DNA of 64,000 bases from Spirochaetales bacterium (GCA_027021365.1 JALUUM010000016.1:97922-161921); one strand, 5' to 3'. Numbered from the stretch's first letter, positions 1 through 9,222 are shown. Numbers and translations are program-made. The notes: a model not told the origin generated them from the letters alone.

Positions 1-1236
1 GAGTTTCTTCATATCGGTGACCTTTTTTACAGGGGCACCGCCCTTTGCAAAGGTGAGTAACTGCTGGGTGAGACCCTTGGCCCTGAGTATGGATTTTTCA
101 GTCTCTTCAAGCAGGTCAAGGGATTCTTTAAAGAGCAGCTCATTCTGCAAACCGATTCGCTCATTCAAGTTGATTTTCAAGAGTGAAAGGTTTCCGAGTA
201 TTGCCGTAAGGATATTGTTGAAATCATGTGCGAGTCCCCCGGCAAGGAGTCCGAGAGATTCAAGCTTCTGAGCAGTCAAAAGCCTTTCTTCCATTTTTAC
301 AAAATCGGTGAGGTCTATGATACTTACTATGACGTGTTTTGCTTCTTCAATATTCTTGGGGAGCGGAATACTCAACTTGATGGTGAGCTTGTTGTCTTCG
401 AGATCCTTTGCATATGATATGTTTTCGAATTTTTTCTTTCCCTCGAGTATGTGTAACAGTAAGTTTTTAATGTGAGGTTTTGAATCCTCCGAGAATGTGA
501 GATGTGCCTTTTCAAGTAACTCTTCCTTGGAAGAAGCCTTGAATATTCTTACCGACTCGTTGTTCACATCGATGAAACGTATGCTCTGTATGGATTGTTC
601 TATGAAATCGGGGTTTTCATCGAGGTATTTCTCGTAGTTTTTAACCCCGCTCCTCTTAAGTTTTTCGACTCTTTCAAAAATACCGGAGTAATCCTCCTCC
701 CAGATCGAGACAAGGGCATTTTCGAAGATGTTGCGGTATCTCTCCCTACTTTTCTCAAGTTCTTCTTCGAGACGTTTCCTCTCTGTAATATCTATAGTGC
801 TGACTATGATGTTTTTGAATTCTTTGAATTCCCGTGGGATTATAAACCTCGTTATAGTGTAAATCTTTTCCCCGTCGAGGGTTAAACCGGGAACCTCGCT
901 TTCGAAGGTGTCCTTTCCTTCTGCAATGGAAATGAGGGCTTCCTTGAATACCGGAATGGCTTCCGGCAAGGTAATTTTGTCCAGGGAACCAAGTAGTTCG
1001 GACTTGCTTTTTGCCCTGTGTATCCTCAACACTTCATTGTTGACATCCAGTATTTTGATAGACCTTGTCAGCTGTATTACCTTATCCTCATTTTCATCGA
1101 AGTAAGCCCTGAAATTGGTAACACCCCGTTCCTTCAATGATTCGATGAAAGATTTTACCTCTGTATAATCTTCCTCCCATAGGCCTACCTTGGCTGTCTG
1201 AAAAATAATTCTGTACTTATTGTCTCTGCTTTTCAT
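1..1236 (-). CDS. PAS-domain sensor histidine kinase, C-terminus outside window
   Basis: Reading the minus strand from ATG 1236 gives one open frame to the window edge (412 codons), so the ATP-binding end is not visible. There are two related PAS-type units of about 150 residues, one beginning near KVGLWEEDY and the second near VSIWEEDY; each contains an 'IDVNNE' stretch and ends in IVSTIDITERK or IVSIIDLTDF. They are followed by a dimerisation/phosphoacceptor box LAHDFNNILTAILGNLSL with the phosphorylatable His, then GLTQQLLTFAKGGAP, typical of PAS kinases that lack transmembrane segments. No membrane helix is seen, so it is probably cytoplasmic. It diverges from the arsenic genes with 220 bp between starts, but nothing shows that it controls them. 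The ligand sensed is unknown, and it could be a hybrid kinase beyond the edge. Confidence 0.85.
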   Translation of the reverse strand, partial: MKSRDNKYRIIFQTAKVGLWEEDYTEVKSFIESLKERGVTNFRAYFDENEDKVIQLTRSIKILDVNNEVLRIHRAKSKSELLGSLDKITLPEAIPVFKEALISIAEGKDTFESEVPGLTLDGEKIYTITRFIIPREFKEFKNIIVSTIDITERKRLEEELEKSRERYRNIFENALVSIWEEDYSGIFERVEKLKRSGVKNYEKYLDENPDFIEQSIQSIRFIDVNNESVRIFKASSKEELLEKAHLTFSEDSKPHIKNLLLHILEGKKKFENISYAKDLEDNKLTIKLSIPLPKNIEEAKHVIVSIIDLTDFVKMEERLLTAQKLESLGLLAGGLAHDFNNILTAILGNLSLLKINLNERIGLQNELLFKESLDLLEETEKSILRAKGLTQQLLTFAKGGAPVKKVTDMKKL

Positions 1237-1364
1237 GGGATTCAAAAGGCTTTTTACCTCCCTTACCTTATGAATTTTATACGTCAATACAGTAAAAATC
1301 AATATTTTCTCTAATTTATTTATTATAGTGATAATATTTTGCTAATTTATACCTTAACATTCTG

Positions 1365-1393
1365 TTGACAAATAATATTGTTTGAGTAATATT
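1365..1393 (+). promoter_or_regulatory. Probable sigma-70 promoter of acr3-arsC
   Basis: A TTGACA hexamer (1365-1370) is followed by TAATAT (spacing 16) or AATATT (spacing 17). AATATT, itself self-complementary, occurs on both sides of GTTTGAGT in the spacer region and could be part of an ArsR-type operator. It lies about 65 bp upstream of the acr3 start. Inferred from sequence only. Confidence 0.5.
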
Positions 1394-1456
1394 TAATGAC
1401 AAGCCTTTCTTTGGTTTGTGAATAATAAATACTGTAAGTTGCGGAGGATGATCCTG

Positions 1457-2593
1457 ATGGCAGATAGGAAGCTCAGTTTCTTCGAAAAGTATCTAACAGT
1501 ATGGGTTCTGCTCTGTATAGGTGCAGGGATTCTTATAGGTAGAACTGCACCTGGAATTGCGAAAACCCTTGATTCTCTTTCAATATATCAGGTGTCGATA
1601 CCGATAGCAATATGTCTTTTCTTCATGATGTATCCCATAATGGTCAAGATAGATTTTCAAGAGGTAATAGAGGCGGGGAAAACGCCGAAACCGGTACTTA
1701 TGACTCTCTTCATCAACTGGGCAATAAAGCCATTTTCAATGTATATCATTGCAACCTTCTTCCTCGGTTTTGTCTTTAGAGGATTGCTACCAGGTACCGA
1801 GATTATAAAAACCGGGCAGGAGGTAGAACTTTGGAGAAGTTATGTTTCCGGTGCCATACTCCTGGGGATTGCACCGTGTACCGCTATGGTTTTGTTGTGG
1901 GGTTACCTTGCAAGGGGAAATGATGGCCTTACTCTGGTAATGGTAGCAATTAATTCCCTTACGATGCTAGTCCTCTATGCCCCGCTTGGTGGATTTCTTC
2001 TTGGTGTAAATGCTATGCCGATTCCATGGCAGACAATACTTCTTTCAGTTGGTATCTATGTTGCGCTTCCCCTTGTTGCAGGTTACTTTTCGAGAAAGTT
2101 TATAATTCGGAAAAAGGGAATTGAATGGTTCAATGAAAAGTTCCTTCACTACCTTACTCCTGTCAGCATCATTGCCCTTCTCTTTACACTCATTCTTCTC
2201 TTTTCATTCAAAGGTGATGTGATTATTGAGAATCCGTTTACCATAGTATGGATTGCAATTCCTCTGTTTATTCAGACAATTTTTATTTTTAGCATAGGGT
2301 ATTTTATCTTTTCAAGGGTACTTAAACTTTCATACGAGGATGCGGCACCTGCATCCATGATAGGAGCCTCTAACCATTTTGAAGTTGCAATTGCTACGGC
2401 TACAATGCTGTTTGGGCTATCTTCCGGGGCATCACTTGCTACGGTAGTGGGTGTTTTGATAGAGGTACCTGTTATGCTGATGCTTGTATCAATCTGTAAG
2501 AGGACTTGCAACCTGTTTGGTGAGTGCAGTCTGGATCTTCCCCACTGCAAGGAGAAGGAGAGTAAGATTACCCCTGCTACGGCAAAGATTTAA
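1457..2593 (+). CDS. acr3: ACR3-family arsenite efflux permease
   Basis: Exports As(III) across the inner membrane in exchange for protons or driven by membrane potential. The protein is about 378 residues with ten hydrophobic segments. Family signs are the opening [13 protein letters not shown], the conserved Cys in [14 protein letters not shown] (the essential Cys of ACR3 pumps) and the ending [12 protein letters not shown]. The frame is open from 1418, but ATG 1457 is preferred because a GGAGG box sits 9 bp upstream and the extra 13 residues are not family-like. arsC follows after 16 bp, so the two form an arsenate reduction and efflux pair. Its length and motifs match full-length ACR3. 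Confidence 0.93.
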   Translation: MADRKLSFFEKYLTVWVLLCIGAGILIGRTAPGIAKTLDSLSIYQVSIPIAICLFFMMYPIMVKIDFQEVIEAGKTPKPVLMTLFINWAIKPFSMYIIATFFLGFVFRGLLPGTEIIKTGQEVELWRSYVSGAILLGIAPCTAMVLLWGYLARGNDGLTLVMVAINSLTMLVLYAPLGGFLLGVNAMPIPWQTILLSVGIYVALPLVAGYFSRKFIIRKKGIEWFNEKFLHYLTPVSIIALLFTLILLFSFKGDVIIENPFTIVWIAIPLFIQTIFIFSIGYFIFSRVLKLSYEDAAPASMIGASNHFEVAIATATMLFGLSSGASLATVVGVLIEVPVMLMLVSICKRTCNLFGECSLDLPHCKEKESKITPATAKI

Positions 2594-2609
2594 CTTGAAG
2601 GAGCGATCA

Positions 2610-3035
2610 ATGGAAAATGAAAAGGAAAACGGAAAAAAGGAGGTACTCTTTATATGTACCCACAATTCGGCTCGCTCCCAGATGGCAGAGGGGCTTGTAA
2701 ATGCACTCTACTCTGACAGGTTCAGAGCCTACAGTGCAGGCACCGAAAAGACTAAAGTAAATCCTCTTGCCATAGAGGTTATGAAGGAGATTGGAATTGA
2801 TATTTCTCATCACACATCGAAAACCGTAGAGGTTTTCCGAGACAGGCTGTTCGACATTGTCGTTACCGTCTGTGATAATGCAAGGGAAACCTGCCCCTTT
2901 TTCCCCGGTAAGAAAGTAATTCACAGATCCTTCGAGGATCCCTCGTCCGCTATGGGCACCAGAGAGGAACGCCTGCAGGTTTTCCGCCGTGTAAGGGATG
3001 AAATAAAAGAATGGATAGGGAAAGAGCTTATTTAA
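2610..3035 (+). CDS. arsC: Arsenate reductase, thioredoxin-coupled (LMW phosphatase type)
   Basis: Reduces As(V) to As(III), which the upstream ACR3 pump then exports. The 141-residue product has the phosphatase loop CTHNSAR (CX5R) near residue 15, the SAGT segment, and the second redox cysteines in VCDNARETCPFF. This pattern is that of the thioredoxin-linked ArsC of Gram-positive bacteria rather than the glutaredoxin-linked E. coli type. The open frame begins upstream inside acr3; ATG 2610 is chosen for its AAGGAG box. A thioredoxin encoded at 5933 could serve as the electron donor, which is an inference. Confidence 0.93.
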   Translation: MENEKENGKKEVLFICTHNSARSQMAEGLVNALYSDRFRAYSAGTEKTKVNPLAIEVMKEIGIDISHHTSKTVEVFRDRLFDIVVTVCDNARETCPFFPGKKVIHRSFEDPSSAMGTREERLQVFRRVRDEIKEWIGKELI

Positions 3036-3042
3036 GAAATTA

Positions 3043-3552
3043 TCATACTGAAAGTGCCACCTGAAATGCCTCTTTTATTGCATCCTGAGCTTTTCCTACT
3101 TTATGAGCATCGCTTATTACGTGATACTCTATTTTTCCCCTAATTTCTTCTTCCAACGGGTTGTAGCTTCTCATTCCTGTTGCAACTACAACATGATCTA
3201 TATCATGCAGGTTTCTTGTATTTCCTTCTTTATCCAATATTGTTACTTTTCTTCCATCTACTTTGGTTGCCAGAAAGCCCGTATAGACAGGGATGTTATT
3301 ATCCTTTAGGCTCTTTAAGCTTAGGGCTCTTTCAATCATCTCCATTCCGCGTGCTATTTCATCCAGCATTTCCACAATTAAGACTCTATTATTTTTCTTA
3401 AGGAGTTTATTTGCAACCTCTATTCCTATCAGGCCGCCTCCGATAACTACAACATTTTTATTTTCAACTATATTCTCTTCTTCAAGAAGCTCGGCCCAAA
3501 AGTAATCCTTTAATCCTTCTATTGGAGGAACAGCCGGCTTTCCCGGATTCAT
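3043..3552 (-). pseudogene. C-terminal fragment of an enoate/2,4-dienoyl-CoA reductase-type flavin oxidoreductase
   Basis: The 169 residues carry the second Rossmann fold of the old-yellow-enzyme plus pyridine-nucleotide family: VVVIGGGLIGIEVANKLL, then VLIVEMLDEIARGME, and VVVATGMRSYNPLEEE. The upstream TIM-barrel and FAD-binding parts are absent. The frame starts directly downstream of a stop, and the sequence before it contains two copies of TTTTATTGTTTAC. Full-length relatives have about 650 residues, so this is best read as a decayed remnant, not a functional gene. It is convergent with arsC, with only 7 bp between the stops. Confidence 0.75.
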
Positions 3553-3708
3553 TTTTAAAACCGGGTTGCCGGCTTTTATTGTTTACTCCTTTTATTGTTT
3601 ACCCGATAATTGCAGCTGGCATCAAGGTTGTTGACAGTGAAAAGTATTTTGCAATAAATTATGTAATCAATCCAATTTTATCAACTATTGCACGGGAGGG
3701 AAATGTCG

Positions 3709-4239
3709 ATGTACCGATCCATAAAAACAATTCTCTCTATTCTGGTATTCTCTCTAATTTGCATGGCTTTTGCAGCCGCTGCGGATATCGGGGTCGGGTT
3801 ACAATTCAGCGCAGAGAATTTCAATGCCGAAAAAATGGATTTTTACCCAGGTTTCAACGTCGTGTTTATCGGAGGAACGGGTTACGTGGGAGGGATGCTG
3901 AGTTTTGACCTGGTATCTGAAGCGGTAAGCAGCAGCATTTACGGCATGAAGGCAGGAGAAAGGGCACGTCTTGCTTCCCTCTACCTGGTAGGTCAGTATC
4001 CTCTTGGGAATCTCACACTATATACGGGCCCCGGAGTCGGAGCGTACCTGGATGGCACCAATACGATGAGAACGACCATCCAGGACAACAAGATGCTCTT
4101 CTTCAAAGCAGGATTGTCATACAGGTTCTCTTCTGTAAGCGTGTTCCTCGACAGTATCTTTTATACATATTTAGCTCCTGTTTTCAAATTTGATGTAACC
4201 AACCCGAAAATCCTTCTTGGTGCCTCGTATATGTTCTGA
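3709..4239 (+). CDS. Small outer-membrane beta-barrel-like protein
   Basis: About 176 residues. The start has a basic head followed by ILSILVFSLICMAFAAAA, a clear Sec signal peptide. The rest alternates polar and aromatic residues in strands (YVGGMLSFDLV, LYTGPGVGAYL, FFKAGLSYRF) and ends in a C-terminal aromatic (SYMF), as beta-barrel proteins do. GGGAGGG sits 8 bp before ATG 3709; the ATG six bases upstream is too close to it. It lies between the two arsenic units. No specific family was recognised; function unknown. Confidence 0.6.
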   Translation: MYRSIKTILSILVFSLICMAFAAAADIGVGLQFSAENFNAEKMDFYPGFNVVFIGGTGYVGGMLSFDLVSEAVSSSIYGMKAGERARLASLYLVGQYPLGNLTLYTGPGVGAYLDGTNTMRTTIQDNKMLFFKAGLSYRFSSVSVFLDSIFYTYLAPVFKFDVTNPKILLGASYMF

Positions 4240-4311
4240 GTATATATTCTATTCTAAGTATATATTTTGTGCAGATGCACCGAGCTTATTTTCCGCTTCC
4301 TCAAAATTAAC

Positions 4312-4340
4312 TTGACTATTTGGCAAAAAGGTAATATAAA
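4312..4340 (+). promoter_or_regulatory. Sigma-70 promoter of the arsR operon
   Basis: TTGACT (4312-4317), a 17-bp spacer and TATAAA (4335-4340) sit 58 bp before the arsR start. The match to the bacterial consensus is good at both hexamers and in spacing. Confidence 0.75.
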
Positions 4341-4358
4341 TATATAAAGAATGCTTTA

Positions 4359-4381
4359 TCTATGATTCTTTGATTCATAGA
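4359..4381 (+). promoter_or_regulatory. Probable ArsR operator
   Basis: Inverted repeat TCTATGATTC-TTT-GATTCATAGA, with 10-bp arms, one mismatch and a 3-bp spacer. It lies just downstream of the promoter at 4312-4340 and 16 bp before the arsR start, the position expected for autorepression by an ArsR-family protein. Confidence 0.65.
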
Positions 4382-4397
4382 AGGGCCGGGGTGATAG

Positions 4398-4733
4398 ATG
4401 AAGGAAACGATACAAATTCTAAAGGCTCTTGCAGACGAGACGAGATTGAGGATTGTAAATATTCTCTCTGTCAAGGAATTCTGTGTATGCGAGATTCAGG
4501 AGATACTTTCGATGTCAGAGCCTCGCATATCAAGACACCTTCGAATACTGAAAACTGCAGGTCTCGTGTCTTCGAAGGAGGAGGGCCGCTGGGTTTTCTA
4601 CACTCTGCAACCTGATCCGAAACTGGAGAGGTTGTTTTCCTTCTTGAAGGGCAGTTTGAAAGACAACGAGGTATTCAAGAGGGATCTGGAAAAGGCGATG
4701 AAGACCAATCTTGCCTGCCGTGTGAATTATTGA
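4398..4733 (+). CDS. arsR: ArsR/SmtB-family metalloregulatory repressor
   Basis: A 111-residue winged-helix repressor. ALADETRLRIVNIL is the family's N-terminal signature. EFCVCEIQEIL in the recognition-helix region supplies the two cysteines of the ELCVCDL-type arsenite site, so As(III) or Sb(III) would release it from DNA. RISRHLRILKTAGLV is the DNA-reading helix and GRWVFYTL the wing. It is first in an operon with the ArsP-like permease and thioredoxin and has its own operator and promoter, so autoregulation is expected. It may also control acr3-arsC, which has no regulator of its own in view. Confidence 0.92.
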   Translation: MKETIQILKALADETRLRIVNILSVKEFCVCEIQEILSMSEPRISRHLRILKTAGLVSSKEEGRWVFYTLQPDPKLERLFSFLKGSLKDNEVFKRDLEKAMKTNLACRVNY

Positions 4734-4810
4734 AATGCTCTTGTTACTAAGAGCATCGGGGCGGTAGCGGCAAGAATCATATAAAGATTTCTTTATAAGA
4801 TTGAAGGAGA

Positions 4811-5905
4811 TTGAAAATATCACTGTTCCGGTATTTGCACGGAATCGGATTGGGGGAAACCTTGTTTGGTAACAATGGATTTTTCATGAACGTGATAAGG
4901 GCCGGATGGTTTGCACTGACCGATTACCTCTCCGCCCATGTTATAACGTGCCTTGTACCTGCCTTTTTCATTGCAGGCGCAATTACGATACTGATCTCTC
5001 AGGACAAGGTCCTGAAATACTTCGGAGAGCAGACAAAGAAGGTCGTTTCATACACGATAGCCTCCATCTCCGGGGCAATACTGGCCGTCTGTTCCTGCAC
5101 TGTGCTGCCCCTTTTTTCGGGGATATACAAGCGTGGTGCGGGAATAGGGCCGGCGATAGCCTTTCTCTACTCGGGGCCGGCAATCAACATACTTGCAATC
5201 ACCTACACGGCAAAACTCCTTGGGCTGGATATCGGTGTTTCGAGAGCGGTGGGAGCAATACTCTTTTCCGTGGTGATCGGTCTTATAATGGCACTGATCT
5301 TTCCTGCCCACAGGGAGGAAAATCGGGCCATGTTCACCTCTTCCTTCGAGGTAAAGTCCAAGAGGAGCGAGGTGGTGAACATACTCTTCTTTGTCTTTCT
5401 TGTTCTCGTGTTGATATTTGCCTCCTCGAAACACTGGGTTCTACTTGGTATCAGCCTTCTCGTGGTAATAGGGATCACTGTCCGGTATATCAGGAAGGAT
5501 GAGTTCAAGCTGTGGATGAAATCCACATGGGATTTTTTTCTACAGATATTTCCACTGCTTCTGCTTGGGGTATTCATTGCAGGTATCATAAAGTTTTTCG
5601 TGCCGCCGGAGTTTATTGCAAGGTGGGTTGGCTCCAATACTGTATCGGCAAACCTTATTGCTTCCGTGATAGGGGCTTTTTCTTACTTCGCGACACTTAC
5701 CGAGGTGCCAATCGTAAAGGCACTTATGGATTTAGGAATGTCGAAGGGGCCTGCGCTTGCCCTGCTTTTGGCAGGGCCATCACTTAGCCTTCCCAATATG
5801 ATAGTGATAAGCAGAATAATGGGGCTCAAGAAGGCAACTGTTTACATAGGGCTGGTAGTGGTTATGGCATCAACTACGGGATTGATCGTAGGGAGATTCA
5901 TATAA
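4811..5905 (+). CDS. arsP: ArsP/YraQ-family permease (organoarsenical or related efflux)
   Basis: An inner-membrane protein of about 364 residues with eight or more hydrophobic segments. The motif VCSCTVLPLFSGIYKRGAG, followed by AIAFLYSGPAINI, is diagnostic of the DUF318/ArsP permease family, known in some bacteria to export trivalent methyl- or aromatic arsenicals. The second half repeats the fold (TLTEVPIVKALMDLGMSKGPALALLLAGPSLS). The start is uncertain: TTG 4811 directly abuts a GGAGA box, and ATG 4886 (MNVIRAGW) is an alternative without a clear ribosome site. The arsR and thioredoxin neighbours support a role in metalloid export. Confidence 0.85.
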   Translation: MKISLFRYLHGIGLGETLFGNNGFFMNVIRAGWFALTDYLSAHVITCLVPAFFIAGAITILISQDKVLKYFGEQTKKVVSYTIASISGAILAVCSCTVLPLFSGIYKRGAGIGPAIAFLYSGPAINILAITYTAKLLGLDIGVSRAVGAILFSVVIGLIMALIFPAHREENRAMFTSSFEVKSKRSEVVNILFFVFLVLVLIFASSKHWVLLGISLLVVIGITVRYIRKDEFKLWMKSTWDFFLQIFPLLLLGVFIAGIIKFFVPPEFIARWVGSNTVSANLIASVIGAFSYFATLTEVPIVKALMDLGMSKGPALALLLAGPSLSLPNMIVISRIMGLKKATVYIGLVVVMASTTGLIVGRFI

Positions 5906-5932
5906 AGATTGAGAAAATCAGGAGGATGAAAA

Positions 5933-6262
5933 ATGGGAAGTATTATAGAAGAGAAACTGAAAGAGGGTAAGCCTCTGATCGTAGATTTCGGAAGTGATAC
6001 CTGTGCTCCGTGCAAGATGATAAAACCCGTGCTGGAAGAGATAGCAGAGGAGTATAAGGATTCTGTAAATGTTCTTATATTGGATGTTTATGAATACCAG
6101 GAGCTATCCAGAGAAATGGGTATTATGTCGATACCCACTCAGTTCTTCTACGATGCCGAGGGTAATATGCTGGGGCATCACATCGGTTTCATTCCGAAAG
6201 AGGCATTTGTCCAGATCATAGAGGAACACTTCGGGATACCGGCAGGTGATTCTGTAAAGTAA
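5933..6262 (+). CDS. Thioredoxin-family protein
   Basis: A 109-residue cytosolic thioredoxin fold. The redox site is DTCAPCKMIKP (CAPC instead of the usual CGPC), followed by VNVLILDVYE and the cis-proline loop MSIPTQFFY. AGGAGG lies 9 bp before ATG 5933. It is 27 bp after the ArsP-like permease, probably co-transcribed. Such thioredoxins beside ArsP-type permeases may reduce the metalloid substrate or supply electrons to ArsC; this is inferred from the neighbourhood. Confidence 0.9.
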   Translation: MGSIIEEKLKEGKPLIVDFGSDTCAPCKMIKPVLEEIAEEYKDSVNVLILDVYEYQELSREMGIMSIPTQFFYDAEGNMLGHHIGFIPKEAFVQIIEEHFGIPAGDSVK

Positions 6263-6431
6263 GGTTTCTTTCTCTCTCATGGGAAGAATTCAAATATCCT
6301 AAGCCCACCCGTTGGTGAGGCTGACTCGTTTGTTAATACAATTCAAAGATATTTCTCCCTGATTCGCCGGCACTTGAAGTGCATATCAGAATGGCATAAT
6401 ATGTTTTAAAAACTCATGGGAGTGTCTTGAA

Positions 6432-7718
6432 TTGGAAGAAAGTGAAAAAATAAGGAAGTACAGGCATTTCGAAACATACGAGGTACCCCCCACTATGAAA
6501 GCCGTTGTTTTCAAGGGCCTCGGTTTCAAGGACCTGGCTGTCGAGGAAGTGCCGGTGCCGGCGGTCGGTAAGAATCAACTTTTGTGCAGGGTGGATGCAG
6601 CCGGGGTCTGCACCTCGATAATCAAGATACTTGCACAGGGAAAGGAACACAAGTATTTCAACGGGTGGGACCCTGCCAGGTACCCGGTAATACTTGGTGA
6701 TGAGGGCTCGGTGACCGTTGTGAAGGTGGGAGAGAACCTTAAGGATAGGTACAGGGTAGGGGAGCGTTACGGGATACAGCCTGCCGTTGATATAGAGCCG
6801 ATCAACTTCAGGGAACGATACAGGGACAATGCCAGGGGAATGAAAAAATGTGCCGTGGGGTACACCCTTGGCGGCAACCTCGCCCAGTACATACTTATAA
6901 TGGAAGAGGTGTTGGAGGCAGGATGCCTGATACCCCTGCCTGCCGATTTACCATATTTTGCCGTTTCCATGGGAGAGCCTATTTCCTGTGTCTATTCCGG
7001 GCAGGAGAGAAATATTCACCTCTACAAGAAAGATCCCCTGTCGCCCAGAATACCGAAGCTCGGATTCCTGGTAGGCGGTACCGGGGTTGTAATCGGGGCG
7101 GGGGTGATGGGAAGAATCCACGTTGAAATGGCCATGCGTTTTCGGCCGAGGAACCTGATAGTCTCTGACATCAACCGGGAAAGGCTTAAGAAGGTGGAGA
7201 GGCAGCTGGGTAACAAGGCGAGAAGGCTCGGGATAAACCTTGTAACTGTTGGCGCCGAGGAGCTTGGCAAGAAGGTATTCGAGTTGAGTGGCGGGAACGG
7301 TGCCGACGATGTAATTCTCGCTGTGGGAGTGCAGGCCGTTCAACAGGATGCATTCGGGCTTCTTGGAAAGGGAGGAGTGATAAACCTCTTCGGAGGCCTT
7401 CCTAAGGGGAAGAATATTTTGCAGCTGGATGCAATTCAGGTTCACTACGACGAGATAAAGGTTGTCGGTTCCAGCGGGGGAGAGCCTTCGGACATTATAG
7501 CCACTCTCAAGGCGATGGCTGATGGAGATATAGACCCCGGGAACTATGTTTACGGGGTTGGTGTCCTTGACCATGCTCCAATGATTCTCAAGGGGATCGA
7601 GGAGAACAGAGTCGACGGGAAGGCGATACTGTATCCTCATATTAGCCTGAAAGATTTCCGCAGGGTGGAATACTGGGACGGAAAGATGGAGGAGGAACTC
7701 CTTGGCAAGTGGCTATAG
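6432..7718 (+). CDS. Medium-chain dehydrogenase, SorE/YggP (sorbose-1-phosphate reductase) type
   Basis: Predicted NAD(P)-dependent oxidation or reduction of a polyol or sugar phosphate. It is about 428 residues against roughly 400 for the family. It has the catalytic-domain opening MKAVVFKGLGFKDL, CTSIIKILAQGKEHK, a Rossmann segment GTGVVIGAGVMGRIHVEMA and VINLFGGLPKG. Cys in GVCTS is present, but the usual GHE zinc motif reads LGDE, and the four-Cys structural zinc lobe is absent. The start is TTG 6432 with GGGAG 9 bp before it; ATG 6495 gives a product beginning MKAVVF and is possible. It overlaps the next frame by 17 bp. The substrate is not known. Confidence 0.75.
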   Translation: MEESEKIRKYRHFETYEVPPTMKAVVFKGLGFKDLAVEEVPVPAVGKNQLLCRVDAAGVCTSIIKILAQGKEHKYFNGWDPARYPVILGDEGSVTVVKVGENLKDRYRVGERYGIQPAVDIEPINFRERYRDNARGMKKCAVGYTLGGNLAQYILIMEEVLEAGCLIPLPADLPYFAVSMGEPISCVYSGQERNIHLYKKDPLSPRIPKLGFLVGGTGVVIGAGVMGRIHVEMAMRFRPRNLIVSDINRERLKKVERQLGNKARRLGINLVTVGAEELGKKVFELSGGNGADDVILAVGVQAVQQDAFGLLGKGGVINLFGGLPKGKNILQLDAIQVHYDEIKVVGSSGGEPSDIIATLKAMADGDIDPGNYVYGVGVLDHAPMILKGIEENRVDGKAILYPHISLKDFRRVEYWDGKMEEELLGKWL

Positions 7719-9222
7719 AACAGGCGAAAGCAGAATGGGCGAAAGTAGAACAGGTGAAAGCAAAGCAGACGAAAATAGAATGAGCGAGAAAGGTAAAACT
7801 TTCGTAGGTTTCGGTTTCGGGCCTATTCAAAGTGGGCTTTTTCTCTATGAAGCGTCGAGATCCGGCAATTTTAATCGTTTCGTTGTTGTGGATGTGGATA
7901 CCGAACTGGTGGATGCCTTAAGAAAAAATGGCGGAACCTATTACATTAATATTGCAAGGGAGAATGGTATTGATACCGAAGAGATTTCAGGAGTGGAGAT
8001 ATTCAATCCCAATGTTCCTGAAGACAGGGAGCATATAATAGAAGCAATTTCTCAGTCGGACGAGATGTGCACAGCTCTTCCAAGCGTTGGTTTCTACGAC
8101 AGGGGAGAGAGTGCCAATGTTGCAAGGCTCATTGCAGAGGGGCTCATCCGGCGCTGGCGCAGGCAGCCTGCTGTTATGAAACCTACCATTGTATACTCAG
8201 CAGAGAACAACAACCATGCCGCAGAGATCCTGCTTGAAGGTATAAAGAGAAAAATCGGTGAAACCGCTGAAATAAGAGGTACCGGCCAAATCGGTGAAAT
8301 TGGCGGGACCGGCCAAATCGGTGAAATAGGCGGATCCTATGACTATGCCTATGAAGATGAAGCCGGGTTATTTGATAGCCTGCAATGCCTCAATACCGTG
8401 ATAGGAAAGATGAGCGGTGTCATCCGTGATGCAGAGACTATAGAGGAGCTTTCTCTGGCGCCCTTCGTTCCCGGTGTCGAACGGGCTTTTCTCGTGGAAG
8501 AATTCAACAAGATTTATATATCGAGGATCAGGTTGAAGGGTTACAGTAGAGGAATCGAAGTATTCATAGAGAAGGATGACCTTCTTCCCTTCGAAGAGGC
8601 CAAGCTTTACGGACACAATTCGATCCATGCCTTGATTGCATACCTGGGCGATGTCAAGGGCTATACAACGATAGCAGAGGCGGGGAGAGATGCCTGGATA
8701 ATGGAGAGGGCAAGGAAAGCCTTTTTGGAGGAGTCGGGGGGAGCGCTGGTAAGGAAGTATGAAAAACTTGGCGATGCGCTCTTTACAGATTGGGGTTACA
8801 TGGGGTATGCCGAGGATCTTCTTAAGAGGATGGTAAATCCCTTTCTTCATGATTCGATAGAGAGGGTGGGCAGGGACAGGCCAAGAAAGCTTGGAATGGA
8901 GGACCGAATCTTCGGAACGATGAGGCTTGCACTGGAGTACGGAATAGAGCCGATAAATCTCTCACTGGGGGCAGCGGCAGCTATCGTTTCCATGATAAGA
9001 AGACGGGATACCGGTTCGAAGAGGGAGCTGGTTTTTCCGGAAGATACCGAATCGTGGCGTTATCTGTCTCGCAGAGAGATTGCAAATATACTTTATACGA
9101 TCTGGGGGAAATCGAGTGGGGTCGGGAAGTCAGGGGAGAAGAAAACAGAAAGATTGGCGGAGAGGCTTATCGACCTCACCTTCGAAGGATACAAGGTTTT
9201 GAAGGAGGAACTGGGATGGTAG
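7702..9222 (+). CDS. Mannitol dehydrogenase-like protein (MtlD superfamily)
   Basis: Probable NAD-dependent polyol or polyol-phosphate dehydrogenase. The nucleotide fold opens with FVGFGFGPIQSGLFLYEA, and the C-terminal domain shows the family pattern FNKIYISRIRLKG, KLYGHNSIHALIAYLG and GMEDRIFGTMRLALEYGIEP. About 506 residues from TTG 7702, which has GGAGGAGG 6 bp upstream inside the previous gene. ATG 7780 (MSEKGKTF) is an alternative that would leave a block of 15-bp repeats non-coding. A second repeat (TGQIGEIGG twice) sits near residue 200 where relatives have a loop. Overlap with its neighbours indicates one transcript. Confidence 0.75.
   Translation: MASGYRTGESRMGESRTGESKADENRMSEKGKTFVGFGFGPIQSGLFLYEASRSGNFNRFVVVDVDTELVDALRKNGGTYYINIARENGIDTEEISGVEIFNPNVPEDREHIIEAISQSDEMCTALPSVGFYDRGESANVARLIAEGLIRRWRRQPAVMKPTIVYSAENNNHAAEILLEGIKRKIGETAEIRGTGQIGEIGGTGQIGEIGGSYDYAYEDEAGLFDSLQCLNTVIGKMSGVIRDAETIEELSLAPFVPGVERAFLVEEFNKIYISRIRLKGYSRGIEVFIEKDDLLPFEEAKLYGHNSIHALIAYLGDVKGYTTIAEAGRDAWIMERARKAFLEESGGALVRKYEKLGDALFTDWGYMGYAEDLLKRMVNPFLHDSIERVGRDRPRKLGMEDRIFGTMRLALEYGIEPINLSLGAAAAIVSMIRRRDTGSKRELVFPEDTESWRYLSRREIANILYTIWGKSSGVGKSGEKKTERLAERLIDLTFEGYKVLKEELGW
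7723..7782 (+). repeat. Four 15-bp tandem repeats at the dehydrogenase gene junction
   Basis: Units of the form GGCGAAAGYAGAAYG run from 7723 to 7782 with a few substitutions, each in frame with the downstream gene. The units repeat the sequence around the downstream ATG 7780, and an extra in-frame ATG occurs in the first unit, so the repeat supplies alternative starts. Confidence 0.8.
8278..8331 (+). repeat. Two 27-bp in-frame repeats inside the MtlD-like gene
   Basis: Two adjacent copies (8278-8304 and 8305-8331) differ at two bases and encode GTGQIGEIG twice. They fall between the nucleotide-binding and C-terminal domains, so they probably lengthen a surface loop. Confidence 0.85.

Noticed and set aside
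6297..6325. Imperfect hairpin AGCCCACC/GGTGAGGCT after the thioredoxin gene as terminator
   Set aside because: The stem has a bulge and no T-run follows, so termination could not be supported.
6948..7640. 230-codon minus-strand frame inside the SorE-like dehydrogenase
   Set aside because: Antisense to the Rossmann domain; no supporting motif or ribosome site.
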